Source of the DNA: Eutypella sp. D-1
Lineage: Eukaryota > Ascomycota > Sordariomycetes > Xylariales > Diatrypaceae
Reading direction: 5' to 3'
DNA: 64,000 nucleotides
Assembly (NCBI GenBank): GCA_023313575.1
Contig: JAJTTP010000002.1
Coordinates: forward strand, 2,418,001-2,482,000
The notes below the pieces were generated by a model, which saw only the letters and a list, made by a program, of their open reading frames with translations, searched no databases and was not told the DNA's origin. Positions 43,433-55,084 of the stretch are shown piece after piece. The number at the start of each line of letters is the position of its first letter. Position 1 is the stretch's first letter. The translations under genes were made by a program, and so were the position numbers.

Positions 43433-44027
43433 GTTGCCTCTGCCGGTAGGAACGGACGACGGGGTAGATAATAATAATAGCCCCTTAATTTGTTGTTTGT
43501 ATTTAACGCTGTTAAAACCTTCAGAATTAAGTTTTTCTTGTCACACACCGACGTCCTGCGACGGTGCTTTTGATTTGTAGAGTGAGACACAGCTGTTGAA
43601 AAGTTTCCCCTCAGTTCCTAATACATAATCAAATAACTTCCATAATTACTATCGTGGTTTGTCGCCTGTGTGCTGTGTAGTTCTACTGCTTTGCTCCCAT
43701 CCATGTGGTTGACACCTAATACTATTAACGGGCAGCACTAGAGAGATAGGTTGCAGTTTACAGTGGAGCAACCGACGTCTAGGGGTCCATTAGTCGGCTG
43801 AAGAATCTAACCTTGGCGGAGAGTGGAGACCTATCGATTAGCATCGCTAAACTTAGAGCTCTAGCGGATACGACCCTGTTAACTAAATATTCAAACTTAC
43901 ATATGCACATCCACGATAGTATCTACATTACCACATTCAACCCTTGTACGAATCATATTGTGTACGTAACGGCATTCTTCGTATACCTCCGTACACTCAG
44001 TGTTAGGTTTTGCAGACTGTCATTATC
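43433..44027. promoter_or_regulatory. Divergent promoter region of gpi14 and the Trax-like gene
   Basis: About 595 bp separates two start codons that point apart, so both promoters must lie here or overlap. The sequence is AT-richer than the genes. No specific factor site is claimed. Confidence 0.45.
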
Positions 44028-45124
44028 ATGTCAGACGTCGTGGTGCCAACCTCGAAGCGTGAAACCAGCAATATGGGAGGCGTTAAGCGCGACTACCAGG
44101 GTAAGGAGAAGAAGTCGACTGCGGGAGGGGACGGCAAAGTACGGGATGTGCAGCAGCAGCAGAATCCACGCAACGCCTACACCCCTATGTTCGAGCGTTT
44201 CCGCGACGAACTTGACGAGCATCATGATCGCCGTATGAAAATTCAGAAGGTGTCAAGGGATGTCACGGCCCTCAGCAAGAAAATGTGCGTCTGGGCTCCC
44301 CTCGGATGATTTTTATGACCATCAACTGACTAGAGCTATATCTGCAGCATATTTTCTCTTCAAAGGTAAGGGTGATATCTGTCTCCCCTTCGTAAAGGGG
44401 CAGTTAATTGGCCATGCCCGATTACATCATATGGCTCATTCCGCTCACTCACTATCCCCACACCAACAGAGTCCGCAAGCTCAAGCAGCCAATCCCGGCC
44501 CGCATCCAGAGCGAGACCGACGAGCGCTTAAAGGAGATCATCGAGCTGCTTTTGACTATCCAGGACGACGTGCGCGGTATAAACCGCTATCGGTATAACA
44601 TGCCGTGCCTTGAGGAGTTCGCGGAGGCCGTCTCCTTCCTGCACTATCTGCAGCACCAGTCGCTGATCAAGCCGGCGGACTTATCGGCAGCCCTGTCCTT
44701 ACCGGACTCGGGCTCGGGATCTATTCTGGACCTGAAGCTTACGCCTTCGGAGTACGTTCTTGGGGTCTTCGACCTCACCGGCGAGATGATGCGTTTTGCC
44801 ACATCCGTCACGGCCCTGAGCGGCTCCGTGCCTACCGGCGAGGGTAAGGATGGCGATGGCGATGGCGCTGGCGACCGGCCTCGCACCATCCTCCAGGACC
44901 TCCAAGACGTCAGCAGTATGCTGCAAATCTGCCCGCCGCTGGGTGGCGGCGGCAAGAACAGCGGATATGCCAAGAAGACCGACGTGATGGTCGAGCAGGT
45001 GCGCAAGGTCGAGAGACTCGCCTACGGCGTCACCGTCCGCGGTACCGAGAGGCCTAAGGGTTGGATGCCGGATCTCAATGAGGGGCCTCGCGGAGGAGGA
45101 GGTGGAGATGCAGAGGATAGTTGA
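44028..45124 (+). CDS. Translin-associated factor X (Trax)-like protein
   Basis: Three exons (44028-44284, 44348-44365, 44470-45124) encode 309 residues. The middle exon is only 18 nt; it restores KKI-IFSLQR between SRDVTALSKK and VRKLKQP. The N-terminal helix FRDELDEHHDRRMKIQKVSR and LEEFAEAVSFLHYL, plus VLGVFDLTGEMMRFATS, are Trax signatures. The acidic residues of the last two blocks correspond to the catalytic site of Trax in C3PO, the translin-Trax endoribonuclease that removes tRNA 5' leaders in Neurospora and passenger strands in animals. The protein should form a hetero-octamer with translin, which is not in this window. A Gly/Asp-rich loop (GEGKDGDGDGAGD) is an insertion compared with animal proteins. 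Length and motifs look complete. Confidence 0.88.
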
Positions 45125-46011
45125 GCTGAGCGAGCCCCGAGTACGTGTTCGCATGTTAGAACATCGGCGTTGCTTTGCGAGATAGAGATAATATTTGGTA
45201 TGTGCGTACTGTGCGTCTCTAAGGGTCCAATGTATGCCTACTTCTCCTGTTATACCCCTTGGCATTTGGGCAACAAATATGAGCTTACCACTGTTGACTT
45301 ACTACACCGTCCAATTTCGATAGCGAGACTACCTGAGTAACCATCCGTCGCCGTAAAAACTCCTGCTACGGCTACAGATACATAAGTACAAGGAAACAAA
45401 CATCTATATTGGCACATACAAACGGACAACGCGTTCTCCCGGCACTAGTTGGAGAGGCCAGATATTGTAATAATCAAGCATCATACCACCTAAAACAGGT
45501 CGTCACCCGGATGCGGGCGTGTAAGACTATGAGTTCAAGTAATGACAACCTTGCAACCCTCGCAAGGATCCGAACAGAGAAGTTCGGGTCCCGCCCTTTT
45601 CTAATGTTGATCTTATGTTAACTAAGGTCGCCATCAGTTTTCAGTATCTTTAATTAACGAGCGTGAAATTTTTTTATATTCATCTCCTTGAAGTAACGAG
45701 CGGCGCTAGACGCGTAGTCTAGAAATCATAAGCATCATAAAATCTTGGCTCATCGAAAAGCCTGCCCCTTTTTTTCGTCCCCTATCCGCCCAGAATGGAA
45801 TTAAACTCTTCTTTTTCTTTCTCCCTTTTCCGAAAAATTGAATCGACAGCCCAATAACCCCTTTGCACTGTTCAACGTTCCTCATTACAACATCATCTCC
45901 TTTACCCCCACAGTTCTTCAGCTCCCATCTCTTGACACCAAGCGCTAGCTGGGCGAGTCGATGGGATAGACGCGGATAGGCCGATGACCTAACCAGCTTT
46001 GGGCGAAGACC
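45125..46011. other. Convergent intergenic region, no gene seen
   Basis: This lies between the Trax-like stop and the stop of the small secreted-protein gene. AT-rich, with short frames only. I checked a B-box-like stretch near 45567-45590 for a tRNA and found no matching cloverleaf. Confidence 0.45.
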
Positions 46012-46845
46012 TCAGAAAACCCCCAAGATCTTGTTGACGTTGCCCAGCGCGTCGTCAATCTTGACTTTGTCCTGGAGGAGGCCGGAGCTGCAGACGGGGA
46101 CGAGGGGGGTAAGCGCGCGAACGTAGCCGTCGAGGGGGTACTGGAATGCCAGCAGCACGCCGGCCACCGGCCTGAACAAGGTGATTGCCCCCGGGATGAA
46201 TGAGATCTTGTCTCCGAAAAGCTGTATAATCGTCTGTAGAGTTCCGGCGAACTGTTTTCACTTATTGTCAGTAGTTGGTGGCGACAAGGCGTAGGAATAG
46301 TGGGTTGGTGGGGTGGTTGGGGTGGCCTGAAAGAGAAAGAGGGGATGCAAAACTCACGTTCCTGAAGTTGTTGCAGATTCCTTGCTGCTCCTTCTCGGCG
46401 TATGCCACTTCGTTCGAGACCCCCTTGACATTCAGCAGGCCTGTGAATTCCTGTAGCTTGGAGCCGATGTTGCCGAAGCTGGAGATGAGTGACGGTGGTT
46501 CCGAGACGTCAGCGGCCAGTCTAGTGAATCTATATCTTCCTTACCGGGGGCGTGGAATAGATGACATGCCACGTACGGGCCGATGTCACGAAGGCTCCTA
46601 TATCTGTTTGGAGGAGCAAGGGCGGGTATATAACTTACAAAGGCGCTAGTGGGAGCGTTGAGAGCGTTGAGGCCCCCCACGATGTTCTTCGTGTCTCCCG
46701 CGAGCTGCGTGAGCGATTGGATGTTGCTGATCACGCTCTCCGGAGAAGGAAGGCCCGGGACGACGTCGGCTGCGGCAGGAAGGGCCTGCACTCTGGTAGT
46801 GGCCGAGAGTGCGGCGGCGACGACGGTGAAGAGCTTGAACTGCAT
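46012..46845 (-). CDS. Small secreted helical protein, family not recognised
   Basis: Best model: three exons (46845-46577, 46478-46358, 46251-46012), 209 residues, all phases consistent. It starts with a signal peptide (MQFKLFTVVAAALSATTRVQ, cleavage near residue 22). The mature part is rich in Leu, Ile and Asn (VISNIQSLTQLAGDTKNIVG, LQEFTGLLNVKGVSNEVAYA, FAGTLQTIIQLFGDKI, and DDALGNVNKILGVF at the end). Two Cys are visible (GICNN, VPVCSSG). An attractive GTAAGT donor at 46638 cannot be used. Splicing there leads out of frame or into a stop with every nearby acceptor, whereas GTACGT at 46576 restores the frame. The style resembles fungal secreted surface or cell-wall proteins such as HsbA-like ones, but this is only an impression. 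Expression and exact 5' splicing need transcript support. Confidence 0.6.
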
Positions 46846-48360
46846 TTTGGGTGATTGTGAGGATAAAGTGTTGTTTGGTAAAGAGGGTCTTTGGGCTGTG
46901 ATGATCTGATGATGAAGCTACTGTTTGTGATGATGCTGGATGATGCTGGATCAAGCTCTCGATTCCTTAGGGGATTATAGGTGCCTTTTATAGACCAGAA
47001 TTCGGCGATACTCTAGCATGATGCTCGAATATCAAACTCCTCTCCATATCCTCTGGTAGAAAGGTTCGTGATGAGAACCTCTTTGGATACCTACAATGGC
47101 GTCAGCTAAGACAGCTTCTAACGTTGACTTTCATGAAGTGAATGGGCTGGCGTTCCGCCGACACACGCAGTAGTGATCGTCAAAAAATGACGACGATGCA
47201 TACCGAAAGGGGTCTCCTGGTTCAATACAATCCACCCTTACTTGGCGCCTTCGTGATGAGCTGGCAACTGATGCTTGAAGTCACGAACGGTGTTGTGGTG
47301 ATCTGAGAAGGCTATCAACGCTCGTCTCGGGCCGCCCCGGATCTAAGATACGCGAATGAAGACCTGTGGCCACCTGCTCCCTACCCCCCTGAGACAGGTA
47401 TACAGATCTGTGACAGTCGTGCGTAATCCAATCAGTGTAGGGAGAGACATTACACGACTTGCTGATCCCTTGATATCCTCAGAAGTGGCGTATGTTTGAT
47501 GACGAAGAGGCCGGCAGTTCTATCTTCATTCTTTCTATTTTGATCGCGCTTGTTGACCAAACTGGTATTAACTATGTTCTGAACTCCTCTTCTGGCTAAT
47601 TCATTGAGGTAGTTAGTCGTGGGGGTTGGAATGTCAGGACACTAGTGTCTGTGTGTCTGATACGTATAAACCTTCACTGCTGAAATCGGCAATGTTTGGT
47701 GAGGGGGGCAACGGGGTTCACGAGAAATGGTAAAACCAAAGAGGCTGGTCGAATCGCAAGACGGCGCCGTGCTACTACCATGTTCCTCGAAGGTAGGGAA
47801 ATCCAACACTTCAAATGGCATCGTGAACTCGCCGCTCGTATTTTGATTCTTTGTTTCAGTGTGCTAATAATATCGGAATATGAACATGACGAAAATATGT
47901 ATGTACACTGGAATGTGCCTGCATCAATGAATATGGAAAGACGAAGGACTGATCATACATTGGGCATTAAGGTAACTGGTTCTGGCTTTCCTGCTAGGAG
48001 GGTATAGTTGATAGTGATCTTCCTCGGGAGGCATTGGTAATAAGATAGGTGACTGTATGAAAAGTGGCCTTGATTCCTCTCCAGGCAGCTGCCAGGCCCA
48101 ATAACCCAAATGGCGATGACCTATACGTAGGGAGCTCTTTCCATCTGAATTCCAGTGCTCCATCCACCAAAGGGAGGCTTATCACTGCTTATCCTTCTTT
48201 GGAACTCGACCCAAGTAGCCGTTATATTATTTCCGGCCCCCTCATTTGCTACTCATTCTTCACGAAGATCGCGGATCGTGAATAGTAGGCGTGCCGACAT
48301 GGTTTGGAGGCGATGAAGTACATCACACCTCATCCCGTGAGCTGGTCGTGCTTCATAGTA
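46846..48360. other. Intergenic region, no gene seen
   Basis: Upstream of the secreted-protein gene and downstream of the single-pass membrane protein gene. Frames such as 47696-48007 have no domain or coding bias. The secreted-protein promoter must lie next to 46846. Confidence 0.45.
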
Positions 48361-48912
48361 TCAATATCTTCGGCTGCTGCCTACGCTGGACCTTCGCAGG
48401 TCCCTTGTGTCCGTGGTGTACACGACGGGTGGGACACGGGGACTCTTGCTGCGTGCATAGTACACCGGGCGCACCTCGACGGACCTACTCCGGGCGGGAC
48501 TGCGGCCGTGACGAGAGTGGCGAGAGTGGCGGGAGCGAGAGCGGTGCGTCTCGTGGCGGTAGGGGTGGCCATGGCGATGGCGCTTAACGGGCTTCTCATG
48601 CTCCGGCTCGAAGTTATTACCCCAGTACCGGTTGTTGTTGAGGTTCAAGCACGACCGGATGAGCCAGAGAAGCAGAAGGAACCCAACGATCGACCCGATC
48701 ACAATGCCAGCGATCGCCCCGCCTGAAAGCACCGCCGCGTTGCTATTGTCGTCGTCGCTCACCACCGTCGTAGTCGCCTGCCGCGGCACCAGCTTCGACG
48801 CTATGTCTGACAGTGTCCTTGACGGGTTGATGTGCGTTCCCGGTACGTCCTGTCTGAGACGGCCTAGAATATCGTGAGCTGAGACAGCCGGTACGGGAAT
48901 AAGTGGTGCCAT
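48361..48912 (-). CDS. Single-pass membrane protein with Arg/His/Ser-rich tail, function unknown
   Basis: This intronless 183-residue frame runs from ATG to TGA. Residues 1-60 are polar, ending in ATTTVVSDDDNSNAA. One hydrophobic helix spans about 62-85 (VLSGGAIAGIVIGSIVGFLL then LLWLI), with the GxxxG-like small-residue pattern of single-pass fungal surface proteins. The tail after it is strongly basic and repetitive (KRHRHGHPYRHETH, SRSRHSRHSRHGRS) and ends SSVGSSRRY. The positive-inside rule places the tail in the cytosol. No cleavable signal peptide is obvious, so the helix likely serves as a signal anchor. Similar small proteins with a Ser/Thr stalk, helix and basic tail are common and uncharacterised in ascomycetes. 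Confidence 0.68.
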   Translation of the reverse strand: MAPLIPVPAVSAHDILGRLRQDVPGTHINPSRTLSDIASKLVPRQATTTVVSDDDNSNAAVLSGGAIAGIVIGSIVGFLLLLWLIRSCLNLNNNRYWGNNFEPEHEKPVKRHRHGHPYRHETHRSRSRHSRHSRHGRSPARSRSVEVRPVYYARSKSPRVPPVVYTTDTRDLRRSSVGSSRRY

Positions 48913-50436
48913 AACAGCTCGGTGATGATTGGGATCTTGTATATGTGTTCCGTCAATGGGCGACGAGTACCTGATTCTGGTAGGACTACCTTCGAGTCAC
49001 AATTGGCGTTAATTGAAGCAAGCACGAGTAATGAAAAGGAGTGCGACTACCGTCTCGTACAATGTCAGGAGGGGGCGAGTGCAAGTCATATAGGAAGACT
49101 CGAGATCGACTGTCTGTATTGCTCAGATCTGTGTTGGGAGCGAGCATACCTACGACAACATGACGACATCATCATTAGCAGTTGAATACCTGCTCGCTAC
49201 ATATCCAGACTATACTGATCCTCCAAAAAGAGGCATATGGATGTATTCAGCAGTATAAGGAAGATCCTGCATCTGTAGGTAACGCCTGCGTTTCGCCGTG
49301 CAACGCCATGAGGTAAGGAATATGCATGTTGCAGGCTGGTTCCCATTGTACGGATTGGGAAACCAGGTATACGCTAGGCAGCTGGGAGGCGAAGTGGCAT
49401 GGGTGGGCCGGCTTTGCTGTAGACAAGGCTTGTTAATGTCAAGACTAAGTGTTCTACTTGGTTCGTATATGCCACTTTCTTGAATACGACGGCTTCGTCC
49501 TTGGTTTAACAAGCCTGCTGGGCATTGGCTGACGAATCTATTGCACAATAATAGGAATATTTGGCCTTAGGCGGGTGTATTTACGACAGTATTGTTGAAT
49601 AGAAACTGTTAGGCTGCCCCCCCGCCTTTTAATTATGCGTGCACTACTACCAACTCTTAAACCAACTGGAGGATGAGAGGATGGAGCGGGGGATTGAGGA
49701 TGAACATATATCCCGGTTAGATTGCTTTCACAAAGCCTGATATAAAATAAAGTCTCCGGGTCTGCGTTGCAGCCATCCATATCCCAGGCGAATTGGCTGC
49801 TCCACCGTTCATCCTGCAGGATGGTTCAAAAGTTCTTCAAGATCCATAATAGACTTGTGCATTGGCAGGCTGCCTGGGGTATTCAAAAGAAGAAATCGAT
49901 ACTTCGAACGACAACCTTTGAAAGTCAGCAAGTTTGGTAAGAAAATCGAGTGATGAAGTCAGCCAAGCCTGTGAGCAATGATGGCTTGCAGAGACTTTGG
50001 CCAATCAAATAGAGAGAATATAGCGTCACTATACCCCTGTTTTGGCCCCCAAACCAGACCCTTGTCAAGACTGGCTTCTTGGCAGATCATCTATGAAACC
50101 AGGAAACTCAGGCTACGAGATTACCGTTAGCAATTCTGTCATTATTTCGTGTCGTCTTCCCACGGATTCGGTCCTTGCGGAACAAGTTGGGTATGATGCC
50201 GTCTTGATAACGAGCAAGGTTGACATGAAAGCTTAAGAAGTTCGTGTCATAATTAATGGGCGACGACCTGAGGTGAGTTCGGTCGCAAAACGCGTAACTA
50301 GTGACGCGTTAGTTGTTGAATGCAATAGTCTTGGATCTTAGAATCGACTTTTCTATTGTACCTGCACTTATTGCGAGGTTTCTATTCGGTTAAAAAAGGT
50401 AGCTACTTGTTATGGAGCAGAATCTGCTGTGTATAT
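48913..50436. other. Intergenic region, no gene seen
   Basis: This lies between the membrane-protein start and the stop of the NRPS-like reductase gene. Short frames on both strands have no domain resemblance. It probably marks the left edge of the polyketide locus. Confidence 0.45.
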
Positions 50437-53400
50437 CTACTGGAGAAACCCCTCCTTCCGCCACCGTTCGATGTATCGAACCGACAACTCGTTACTTATA
50501 CTACTCGATCCCCGTAGAACCGCGGACACTGCTGTTGACTTGTGGGTGTCCAACGTTACAGCACCATGTGCCAGCTCGCGGAAATGTTCCGAGAAAAATC
50601 CCTCCAAGGACTGAAGTGTGCCAGAATTACGAGCTTTGTCGAGCCATTGATCGAAGGGAATACCCTCTGTGTTTGACAACCGCAGAGCCTGCGCCATTGC
50701 AGCGGATATATCGCTCATCGGCTGACGAGTAGGATTTTCTACGTGCAGGAAGCGATCTAGCTGCGCATTGTGCAGTAGGATCTCCACCAGCGAGTTGGCA
50801 GCACGGTCAACGGGGAGCCATGAAACCGCCTATATTCCAAGTTAGCACTCACTCCGATGGTATAGGCTTTTGTGTACTTGCCCCGTCCATCCGCGGGAAG
50901 GCGCCAACTTTCTGACTGGCCTGCACCAACTTCGGGAGGTGTTCCGCCGTCTTCCACGTCCCATCAGTGCTTTCGGGACCACTGATTTGCCCGATTCGCA
51001 CAACCACGGGTTCCACCTCAGCCCCGAATTCGCGGCCTGCATGGTCTAGAATTCGTTCGCAGACCCATTTTGCTTCGGCATAGCCTAGCGGCGCTGCGAC
51101 TAGAGGGTCCGACATTTTTACTTCGGGCACGACTGTATGAGTGCTGCCATTGGTGGTTCCCTGTGTATACGAACGGCCGTTGTAATGTCTCACGACAGCG
51201 ATCGACGACGCAAAAAGTAATCTAACTCTCTGCCTGCTAGGTCGCATGTAATGTGCCATCCTTGCGAGGTCGACAAAAGCCTGCACAAGCTCCAGATGAG
51301 GCCGGAAGCTCTGCAAGGTACGGTTGAAGTCCATGGGCCAGGCCAGGTGAAGGATATGGGTGACTCTGGTTGCGAGGTTCAACAGAGTGTCTCTGTCATC
51401 GTTTTTGCCGTTCTGGAATATCTTCAGGTCCTGAATCTCGACTCGACTCTGCTCCTCGGCTGTGAGCTCAATCCCAGCCACTAATAGGGCAGCTCGAAGT
51501 CGTTCGGAAAGATGGTGCTCTTTTCCGTTAACGCGATTGGCATTGTGTGCCTCTCCGGCAGTTTTATGATTGCGGATCAGACAGACCACTTTGTTCGTTG
51601 GGCTCGTACGAAGCAGTCTCGCAAGAGAATGTGCTCCGAGATTCCCTGTCGCCCCGGTAAGCAGAATGACGTTCTGACGTCGCATCTTCGAGGTAAGCTC
51701 CTCTTCTAGATCCACCATCTCTGAGGCCCGGTCACGAACCGCCACGCCGTCATTCGTTCCGTTTGAGCTTGCCACGCGCTTGACCGCGGCTGTTAACTGC
51801 TTGACAGTAGGATTGCGGTAGATGAACTCCGGGGTCACTTTCTCGATATCGCCACCACCTGGTGCCTTCATCTTACTGAATGCTGCGTTGAGCAAGCGGG
51901 AGAAGCGAAGTGCCTGCATAGAGTCCATTCCGTTCTCGAAGAAGTCGCCATCCAAGTCGAGATGTTGAACAGCTGCTGCATTGCCTACAAGCGCGTTAAT
52001 CATTTTATGGAGACTTGTCTCGATATGGGCCGTATCAAATTCTACCGAGGCACCTGGCATGTTTGACTCCATAGCGGTGTATGCGGCTTCTATCTCTTCT
52101 TTGAACAGATCGTGAACTTCGCGTCTCATTACAGACCCCTTGTCGGACCGTGGGATAGACTTCGAGGCGGGCTTGATGATGATCGCCTCTTTTGATGAAA
52201 TTCGAGCATGTTGGTCTAGCTCAGGGTTGATGTTCGAGATTTGCTTCCAGACGTACTCTTTCACTGACTCGGGATCTTCATCACTACCTGCCACTGGCTC
52301 AACAATGACGATGACCTCGAAAAACCCCTGCCCGACGCAGACCGACGTCTTGATCCTCGAATCCGCGTTGAGTGCCTCCTCTATTTTCCGGGGCATGACC
52401 TTTTCCCCGGTCTTGAGAACGATGAGGTCGTCGGTGCGCCCGAGGACGCGCACCTCAACGCGATCCGAACCCGGCCTTCGCTCCAACTCATCCTGGATCT
52501 CGAAGGGCCCATCCCAGCCACAGGGGTAACCGACCAGCCTGAAGTTCGCCGAGCCCTCGATCGGGCGCAGTTGCAGACCCAAGTCTGTGCGCAGGCGGAG
52601 GTAGTGCCAGTCATAGTCGGGACCCGGTGGGAAGATAGGAGCGATGGCCCCGATCTCGGTGACGCCGTAGTGATTGAGCAGCTTCACGCTGTGCGCTGCC
52701 AACGTCTCCGCTCGGCTTGGGTTCAGCGCGCCACCGCCTACCGCGACAAACTTGAGCGATGCTAGGACCTGTTCCATGGCCTGCTTGCTCTGGGCGCTAC
52801 CGAGGCTCGTCAACATGTCGTCAATGATGCTAGGAACCGTCATCAACGAGCGTGCGTCGAACTGTTGAATCAACTCGAGCGTCGAGTGCGCGGCTGGTAT
52901 GATGGAAGACGGCGGGAATAAGCAAGTCATCCCTATGGAGAGGCTGAGCGCTGGCGCCAGCAACCCAAATCCGTGGTACAGCGGCAGCGTCGACATATTT
53001 ATCCAGGTGGCGTCCTCGGCGGGGCTGATCTCGTGACACGCCGCGTAGCCGAGAAGGTACCGGTGCGCCATGTAGATGGGTTTCGGCAGGCCCGTTGTCC
53101 CAGATGAGTGCAATATGACGGCATTGCGGTTTCTCTCGTCGACGGCCGGGCTCGCCCTCCAGTATTTCTCCGAATCGGGCACTACGGCTGTGTCATTTGT
53201 CATTTCCGGAATGTGTGCGCCGTTGCTAGTTGTCGGGGGCTTGCGGCTACCATGCAGGAAAGCGACGTATGGGCTTGTGACTCGCACGTCTATAAACTCG
53301 TCCACCTCTGTCGAGAGGAGCTTCCAGGTTCGCCGAGACACTAGTATCGTGCTTGCATTCGTCTTTTCCAGAAGGTGTAACACGCTCGGTGAGCTTAACC

Positions 53401-53842
53401 TGGCCGAAATCAGTAGAATCTATGGATAAGTAAGCTAGGTATGCCTTAACGCGAGGGTTAGAGAGTGATCGTGGCGTACCGGAATATTCATCGTAAGCAG
53501 GGCAGCTAGATGGATAAACAACCCGATGTCACTTTCCAAGTAAAGTGCGACAGGCCTATGGGCCGTTCCCCCGGAGTTTCCGGGGAATGATGATTTGACT
53601 GCATGATGGATCCACGTTGCACAAGAGTCTACAGCCCTATCGAGCTGACTGAACGTGATTTTTTGGGAGTTGTATTGTGAGGCTCCTGCTGTTTCTGCTT
53701 GCATGCAAAATATATGTTCCGGGTTCTCTCTCGCGTTGAAGCGAATGAGATCGGGAAGCGAAGCAATTGCATCTTGCCCGTTCCGCTGCTCCGCCTCTGG
53801 AGAGGTCGGACTGAAACGAGGTCTTTTGAACGTTAAGCTCAT
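50437..53842 (-). CDS. NRPS-like adenylate-forming reductase (A-T-R), predicted aryl-acid reductase
   Basis: Three exons (53842-53480, 53419-50882, 50829-50437) encode 1097 residues. The second intron has a GC donor (GCAAGT), an AG acceptor and a GCTAAC branch site. Adenylation domain, about 15-560: VILHSSGTTGLPKP (A3, about 222-235), LLNHYGVTEIGAI (A5), GRTDDLIVLKTGEK (A7/A8) and the A10 lysine in SDKGSV (Lys548). Thiolation domain: DFFENGMDSMQALR, phosphopantetheine Ser at about 621. Reductase domain: LLTGATGNLGAHSL (NADPH-binding, about 710) and YAEAKWVCERIL (YxxxK, about 901-905), ending in the typical SWLPVD region. There is no condensation domain. Such enzymes activate a carboxylic acid with ATP and reduce it to the aldehyde. 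Its head-to-head position with an aromatic polyketide synthase suggests a benzoic-acid-type substrate. All catalytic motifs are intact. Confidence 0.9.
50830..50881 (-). other. GC-AG intron of the NRPS-like reductase gene
   Basis: This 52-nt intron begins GCAAGT and ends ATATAG. It joins MDG to AVSWLPVD. The only nearby GT donor (GTGAGT) would leave an intron of about 24 nt, too short for fungal splicing. Confidence 0.8.
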
Positions 53843-55084
53843 GATGCGTTTATGCTGTCTGTATTTGCCAGCCTAATAGCAGGAAATCAAGTACCACACG
53901 GGGATCATTACAATGATATTTTGTTTTCTTCAAAGTCTTTCTCTTGCATAAGATATATTCATAAGAAACTGTGACAATGGCTATTGATGACAGAAACAAG
54001 AACAATCGTGACGAAGTCAGGTGTATAAAAGGGCTTTCCCTATATGTCAACCAGACATTTATGGCAATGCCACGAATGCATCATATCCTGCTTATTGGAA
54101 TTCACATGTTTCCGTTTCGGCTTAGACCAGAGTACGGAGTACAGGACGAGAGTAACCCGTCGGGTCCTCAACGTTTAGCGTTGAGGCTTCTTGGTGGCTG
54201 CGCTGACAAGCCCAATCCGTCATGATCGACAGGGCTAACTGCCATGCGCCAGGAAGGAAACCTGCCAGTCATATCAAGCCAACTACTTCAAAATGACTAA
54301 TCGGCAGTGCAGCGAAACATTGACGTCGCACGTGGAAAGCCTACCGGATATCCTGCTATAGCTTCACCGAGGCAGGGTTAGCATGGTGAATTGTTAGAGA
54401 AATCAACGAGTAACTCACTGTTGACGATTAAACGGTGGCAAATACGAGTATCAGAGGGATATGAGTTTCCGCAACTTGATTACAGCTGAGGACGGTTAGG
54501 TGTGATACATAGCGATGACGTAGAAAAAGTCCATACCATAATTATTATAAAGGGGGATGAGAGGCTGTATGCTACTGCTTGATCTTGGTATAATAATGCA
54601 TATAGTTGACCGCACTTGCAAAAACAAATTATCTATCTACTCTTTGAACTGATATCGAGTTCGAGGGTGAACAAGCTACTCCTTACGCCATATGAGAACC
54701 CGTTCACTATTTTCCCTTATAGCTTACCCTACAGCACGTGGTGACCTGAACCTGCTACACAGAAGATTTCTACGCTTCCCATATGTAAGTTGGCTCGTCT
54801 TACAAATGATCTAACCCGAGGACCAGCGTATCATCTCACCTCTCATCTTGGCCCCTATCTATTCATGATTAATGTCAAGATACCTATATAGTGAGAGCAT
54901 ACACTGTAGATTATATCTATTTACTAACTTTCCTTGCAGTCATACAATCAAGAACATCTGCGGCTTATCCAGTCCTGTCCCTGCATCATATTATCATCGG
55001 ACCAATATCCTTGGACCTGATGGGGTAAACTGATGCTTTTTATCAGAATTTTCCAGAATCAGCTTCCTAATACCCTCCTACACT
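53843..55084. promoter_or_regulatory. Shared bidirectional promoter of the polyketide synthase and NRPS-like genes
   Basis: The two start codons are 1.24 kb apart and diverge. A TATATAG element at about 54892-54898 lies 190 bp upstream of the synthase ATG. A CCGGATATCC palindrome-like word at about 54343-54352 is a candidate binding site for a zinc-cluster factor, but this is only a pattern. No gene is visible inside. Confidence 0.5.

Noticed and set aside
45560..45600. Possible tRNA, from a TTCGG-GATCC-like B box
   Set aside because: The invariant A58-type position is missing and no acceptor or anticodon stem pairs around it.
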